From: an uncultured Prosthecobacter sp. | GTDB lineage: Bacteria; Verrucomicrobiota; Verrucomicrobiia; Verrucomicrobiales; Verrucomicrobiaceae | DNA length: 8,860 nucleotides | Assembly: GCA_947523045.1 (NCBI GenBank) | Contig: CANNUR010000112.1 | Coordinates: 1-8,860, forward strand | Direction: 5' to 3' | Shown: in pieces, positions 7,001 to 8,860 of the stretch | Layout: every line of letters begins with the position of its first letter | Numbering within the stretch: position 1 is the stretch's first letter | Program-made: the position numbers and the translations under genes | The notes under the pieces: model-generated | Database searches by the model: none | Seen by the model: the letters and a program-made list of their open reading frames with translations, nothing else | What the model was told of the DNA's origin: nothing

Positions 7001-8287
7001 TGGAGCGAAACCCCGCGCATCGCCGAAGCCTTGAAGGCAGCGCTGGCCAAGGCTTCGCCGGAGGAGGCGGCCTTCCTGGTGAGCGAGATGAACCGCAACC
7101 GCATCCAGTCGAACGAGGCCCTGCAGCGCATCCTCACCCTCGCCAAAGAAGACGCCAAGGTCCTGCCCGAACTGGCCGCCCAACTCGCCACCGCCGAGGA
7201 GGTGCCGGCCGAGGCCGTGCCGCTTCTGGTCGGGCTCGTCCGACAGGTTGAAGGCGTTGGATCGGCCACCCTTTCCCAGGCCATCCTCGCCCTGTCGAAA
7301 ACCGACAGTGCCGAAGGCGTGCAAGCCACGCTGGCGGCGCTTGAGCCGCTGCGCAAGATGCCCGGCGCCTTCAAGGATTACGAGGCCGCCAGCACCGCCT
7401 TCTTCAACGCCCCCAAGCTGGAAAACCACCACCTGCTGCTCGAGCAGCTTGCGGAAAAACGCGACGGCCCGGTCTCGCTCACGGCCGACGCCACCCTGCT
7501 CCATCTCGCGGCGCGCACGACCGGCAGCCCGGAGTCGCGCGAGCTCTCCGCCAAGGCGCTCGACGCCGGCTGGACCGACCCGAAACGGCGTCGCCAGATC
7601 CTCGACGCCATCTCCCTGGTGAAGCACCAGGCCAGCGCGCCGCGCGTGCTCGCCGCCCTCGGCGATGCCGATGCCGACGTGCGCCAGGCCGCCGAACGCG
7701 CCGCCAAAAGCCTGCGCCTGTCGACGACCGAGGACAAGACGCCCAAGCTCGCCACCCTGAAGCCGGAGCAGATGCTGTCGGCCGTGCTCGATGCCGACCA
7801 GAACGGTCGCTTCACGCGCAACATCGTGCGCGACTCGCGCATCGGCAATCAGGCTGGCGCCGGCTACGACATGACCGGGCGCGGGCCGTCCTTGTTCGTG
7901 CTCGACGGTACGCCGGCACAGGGCAAGACGCCGGCCGACCTCGAGAAGGCGCTGCTGGCCGAGGTGAAGCGCGTGGCCGATCACGGCGTGCGCGAGGACG
8001 AGCTCGAGCGCATCAAGGCGCAGTACGTGGCGCAGGAGATCTACAAGCGCGACTCCATCATGGGGCAGGCGATGGAGATCGCCGCCATGGAGGCGATCGG
8101 CAAGTCGTGGCGCGACACAGACCGGATTCTCGAGCGCATCCGCGCCGTCGATGCGGCACAGGTGCAGGCCGTCGCGCGCAAGTATTTCGAGCAGGACGCG
8201 CTCACCGTGGTGACGCTCGATCCGCAGCCCATCGATCCGCAACAGGCAGCTCGCAACGCTGCGCCTCCGCCGGGTGAGATGCGATGA
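4058..8287 (+). CDS. Secreted ThuA / discoidin / PVC-type dehydrogenase / HEAT protein, running in frame into an M16 peptidase C-terminus (probable chimera)
   Basis: The frame encodes 1409 residues from ATG 4058. Residues 1-21 form a signal peptide (hydrophobic LLPIATFVMFAPL, cleavage after ADA). A ThuA-like domain spans about 24-250, with GGCCHDY at 32-38 and HLHCAMHSF at 115-123. A discoidin (F5/8 type C, CBM32-like) domain spans about 281-411 and an S-D-x repeat linker 420-436. A PVC-type membrane-bound dehydrogenase propeller spans about 438-797, with acidic DRDGDG and DADGDG loops at 512 and 554 that may bind calcium. HEAT-like helices span about 805-1240. Family members usually end in a c-type cytochrome; no CxxCH is present here. 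From about residue 1242 the chain becomes M16 peptidase. The PVC part is probably a periplasmic or surface carbohydrate-oxidising protein, with the substrate unknown. TTG at 4022 could extend it but would spoil the signal peptide. No Shine-Dalgarno sequence is seen. The domains are secure; one intact natural gene is doubtful. Confidence 0.85.
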   Translation: MLRFLLPIATFVMFAPLADAAPRPLKALLVAGGCCHDYAGQHEVLRQGLQARANVQIDVVWTDDKSVNPPLPLYDNPDWAKGYDIVLHDECAAGMKDPAVLQRILDVHRTVPAVHLHCAMHSFRTGSDAWFRHLGLQSTSHGPQEPIALTLVDPAHPITQPLSEWTTIKEELYNNVEIFGAHPLVMGRQKVKQKDGSLREVDAIVAWTHDKAGARSFSTSLGHNTATVADARYLDLVTRGLLWACGKLEPDYLTPFQGQGEVRFVKAKPAETPKPPPTPKNALGVKATASSEETGKNNFAWRAVDGDEATRWCAANSSYPQWLQLELAKPQTLTGLETVWENSGVYQFRIEASQDGKTWSTLVDGSTNTEKAPYRHTFAQAEAIRFLRIQALGKTSGGWASVREVRLQGPGITALQVSEKSDLSDPSDKSDYSKSGNVPPRIVPLTPEQEAAILKDVKVQEGFEVTLFANSAAANYPVFVAAAPDGTLYVSSDGNGSLGRNPGRGRVIRLRDRDGDGRADETKVFCEVDSPRGLVWDRDRLYLVHPPHLSEFIDADGDGVAEKQNLLIKDIAFGFKDRPADHTTNGLSLGIDGWLYVAVGDFGFLKATGTDGRSLQMRGGGVVRLRPDGSNLEIYSTGTRNILEVAISPLMDLFARDNTNDGGGWNVRFHHFTGLDDHGYPRLYKNFPDEAVAPLADYGGGSGCGAVYLDEPGFGAWNNAPFTADWGTGALWHHQVQPKGATFEETRPPEAFVKLTRPTDADVDAMSRLYVASWKGATFNWEGPDVGYIVQVRPKGFQPEPLPDFAKAKDEELVKLLDLGKPQSYRRRIEAQRELMRRGSSLARDYQGQYADNRSPQRNLVASFQDKASDSAVVTATHHADPVIAHTAIQAAARRQLSTPLFAALDHSQSHPKGHLRALAMIHTPEVVSGLIDRLGKASDPALRQGLLAALCRLHFTEGEWKGDSWGTRPDTRGPYYQPEAWSETPRIAEALKAALAKASPEEAAFLVSEMNRNRIQSNEALQRILTLAKEDAKVLPELAAQLATAEEVPAEAVPLLVGLVRQVEGVGSATLSQAILALSKTDSAEGVQATLAALEPLRKMPGAFKDYEAASTAFFNAPKLENHHLLLEQLAEKRDGPVSLTADATLLHLAARTTGSPESRELSAKALDAGWTDPKRRRQILDAISLVKHQASAPRVLAALGDADADVRQAAERAAKSLRLSTTEDKTPKLATLKPEQMLSAVLDADQNGRFTRNIVRDSRIGNQAGAGYDMTGRGPSLFVLDGTPAQGKTPADLEKALLAEVKRVADHGVREDELERIKAQYVAQEIYKRDSIMGQAMEIAAMEAIGKSWRDTDRILERIRAVDAAQVQAVARKYFEQDALTVVTLDPQPIDPQQAARNAAPPPGEMR
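5315..5362 (+). repeat. Nine-base in-frame repeats encoding S-D-x, with an inverted pair
   Basis: Consecutive 9-base units at 5315, 5324, 5333 and 5342 follow the pattern nnGTCSGAC, with a decayed unit at 5351. They translate as K-S-D, L-S-D, P-S-D and K-S-D, then Y-S-K. The first unit reads GTCGGAC (5317-5323) and the second GTCCGAC (5326-5332), making a 7-bp inverted repeat with a 2-base spacer. The array lies exactly between the discoidin and dehydrogenase domains and forms a flexible hydrophilic linker. Its DNA-level regularity suggests slippage growth or insertion of a small dispersed repeat. Confidence 0.65.
7781..7816. other. Probable chimeric junction between PVC-group and proteobacterial sequence
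   Basis: Up to Leu-Lys-Pro-Glu-Gln-Met-Leu-Ser-Ala-Val-Leu the protein matches the region before the cytochrome domain in PVC-type proteins. From about Asn-Gly-Arg-Phe, or slightly earlier, it matches the C-terminal domain of M16 peptidases. The exact breakpoint cannot be fixed by eye, because LDAD could belong to either side. There is no mobile element, direct repeat pair or tRNA at the point. Short CGATGCCGA-type strings recur nearby (for example at 7663 and 7789) and could have favoured a false overlap. The reading frame is preserved, which happens by chance one time in three. Confidence 0.75.
7790..8287 (+). other. C-terminal remnant of an M16-family (insulinase-like) peptidase, within the chimeric frame
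   Basis: About 165 residues correspond to the end of the Peptidase_M16_C domain as found in paired periplasmic zinc proteases of Proteobacteria. Recognisable parts are the R-D-S-R-I stretch followed by AGAGYD, the segment SLFVLDGTP, ERIKAQYVAQ followed by YKRDSIMGQAMEI, and the ending ALTVVTLDPQP. The N-terminal domain with the catalytic HxxEH zinc site is absent, so this piece cannot be an active protease. In an intact genome it would be the end of the catalytic subunit gene, with the zinc-less partner next, which is the order seen here. Family assignment is confident; attachment to the upstream PVC protein is probably artificial. Confidence 0.85.
8272..8278 (+). promoter_or_regulatory. Shine-Dalgarno-like GGGTGAG before the second M16 gene
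   Basis: The purine-rich GGGTGAG lies five bases before ATG 8284, inside the end of the upstream frame. With the ATGA overlap (8284-8287) it indicates translational coupling of two M16 genes. None of the four starts on the PVC side has a comparable site. Confidence 0.5.
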
Positions 8288-8860
8288 ACGCGCGCGACAC
8301 CATGCCCGTTATTCGGCTCGTCGACAGCGGGAACGCCAGGTCCCACACTCCCCGCGCCGCGCGGCGCAGTCCGGCGGCGCTCTTCGCGCTCGGCCTGCTT
8401 GCGTTGCTGTGCGCGTTGCTCACGTCGCCCCCAGCGCGAGCGGCGCTCCCCATCGAGCACTGGGAAACCTCGAACGGTGCGCGCGTCTTCTTCGTGCGGG
8501 CCGACGCCATCCCGATGCTCGACATCAGCGTCGACTTCGACGCCGGTGCCCGCTTCGACCCGCCCGGCAAGCGCGGGCTCGCGTCGATGACGCGCGGCAT
8601 GGTCGCGCGCGGTTCGAAGGGCCTCGACGAGGCCGCGATCGATGACGGCTTCGCGCGCATCGGCGCGCAGTTCGGCGGCGGCGCCGGCGACGACCGTGCC
8701 GGCTTCTCGCTGCGCACCCTGACGAGCGACGTCGAGCTCGAGCGCGCGGTCAGCCTGATGTCGCGCGTGCTGGCCACGCCGCAGTTTCCGGCCGCAGCGC
8801 TCGAACGCGAGAAGGCGCGCGCGCTCGACGCCATCCGTGAGTCCGAGACGCGACCGGGCA
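8284..8860 (+). CDS. M16-family peptidase-like protein lacking the zinc motif, N-terminal part, cut by window edge
   Basis: This is the partner subunit of a periplasmic M16B peptidase pair; 192 residues are visible. The N-terminus is basic (RAARR near residue 25), then a hydrophobic core SPAALFALGLLALLCALL leads to a cleavage site ending ARA at about residue 53, so export is expected. The mature part starts with an ordinary M16 N-terminal domain: NGARVFFV, a DISVDFDAGARFDP strand, then GKRGLASMTRGMVARGS. At this last place catalytic subunits carry HxxEH; here it reads SMTRG, so the zinc ligands and the general base are gone. Such proteins typically pair with an active M16 partner encoded just upstream. 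ATG 8284 overlaps the preceding stop as ATGA and has a ribosome-binding site. ATG 8302 is an alternative start that keeps the signal peptide. The composition and style suggest a betaproteobacterium; this is inference. Confidence 0.92.
   Translation, partial: MNARDTMPVIRLVDSGNARSHTPRAARRSPAALFALGLLALLCALLTSPPARAALPIEHWETSNGARVFFVRADAIPMLDISVDFDAGARFDPPGKRGLASMTRGMVARGSKGLDEAAIDDGFARIGAQFGGGAGDDRAGFSLRTLTSDVELERAVSLMSRVLATPQFPAAALEREKARALDAIRESETRPG

Noticed and set aside
6779..8242. A 487-codon minus-strand frame opposite the HEAT region and junction
   Set aside because: Composition is typical of G+C-rich antisense frames, and the plus strand shows recognisable protein families on both sides of the junction.

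Overview
The window is about 65% G+C and almost fully coding. Two parts appear to come from different organisms. Bases 1 to about 7790 look like a member of the Planctomycetes-Verrucomicrobia (PVC) group, most likely a verrucomicrobium. The main evidence is a ThuA / discoidin / PVC-type dehydrogenase / HEAT-repeat protein, an architecture characteristic of that group. Bases from about 7790 to 8860 look proteobacterial, probably betaproteobacterial, and carry the end of one M16-family peptidase and the start of its usual operon partner. These assignments rest on family recognition by eye, not on a search.

Layout. On the minus strand, 1-2437 is the N-terminal 812 residues of a SWIM-type SNF2 helicase that runs off the left edge. 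Divergent from it across 53 bp is a ParA/Soj-type ATPase (2491-3291, +). Convergent with parA, one base away, is plsY (3293-3934, -), the glycerol-3-phosphate acyltransferase of phospholipid synthesis. Across a 123-bp divergent gap begins a very long plus-strand frame (4058-8287). It opens with a signal peptide, a ThuA-like domain, a discoidin-like domain, an S-D-x repeat linker, a PVC-type dehydrogenase propeller and HEAT-like repeats. Where a c-type cytochrome domain would be expected, it switches without a stop into the C-terminal domain of an M16 peptidase. A second M16 protein (8284-8860, +) follows with an ATGA overlap, has lost the zinc motif and is cut by the right edge.

The main result is the in-frame switch near 7781-7815. 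Both gene families are broken at the same point, while the proteobacterial side keeps its normal operon structure. The simplest reading is a chimeric contig; a real lateral fusion is possible but less likely. The product should not be presented as a new protein family until reads spanning the junction are checked.

The helicase, parA, plsY and PVC-dehydrogenase genes do not form an obvious pathway. Their orientations alternate, so each is probably transcribed alone. No tRNA, rRNA, CRISPR array, insertion sequence or convincing terminator was seen, and no stretch over 300 bases lacks a gene.
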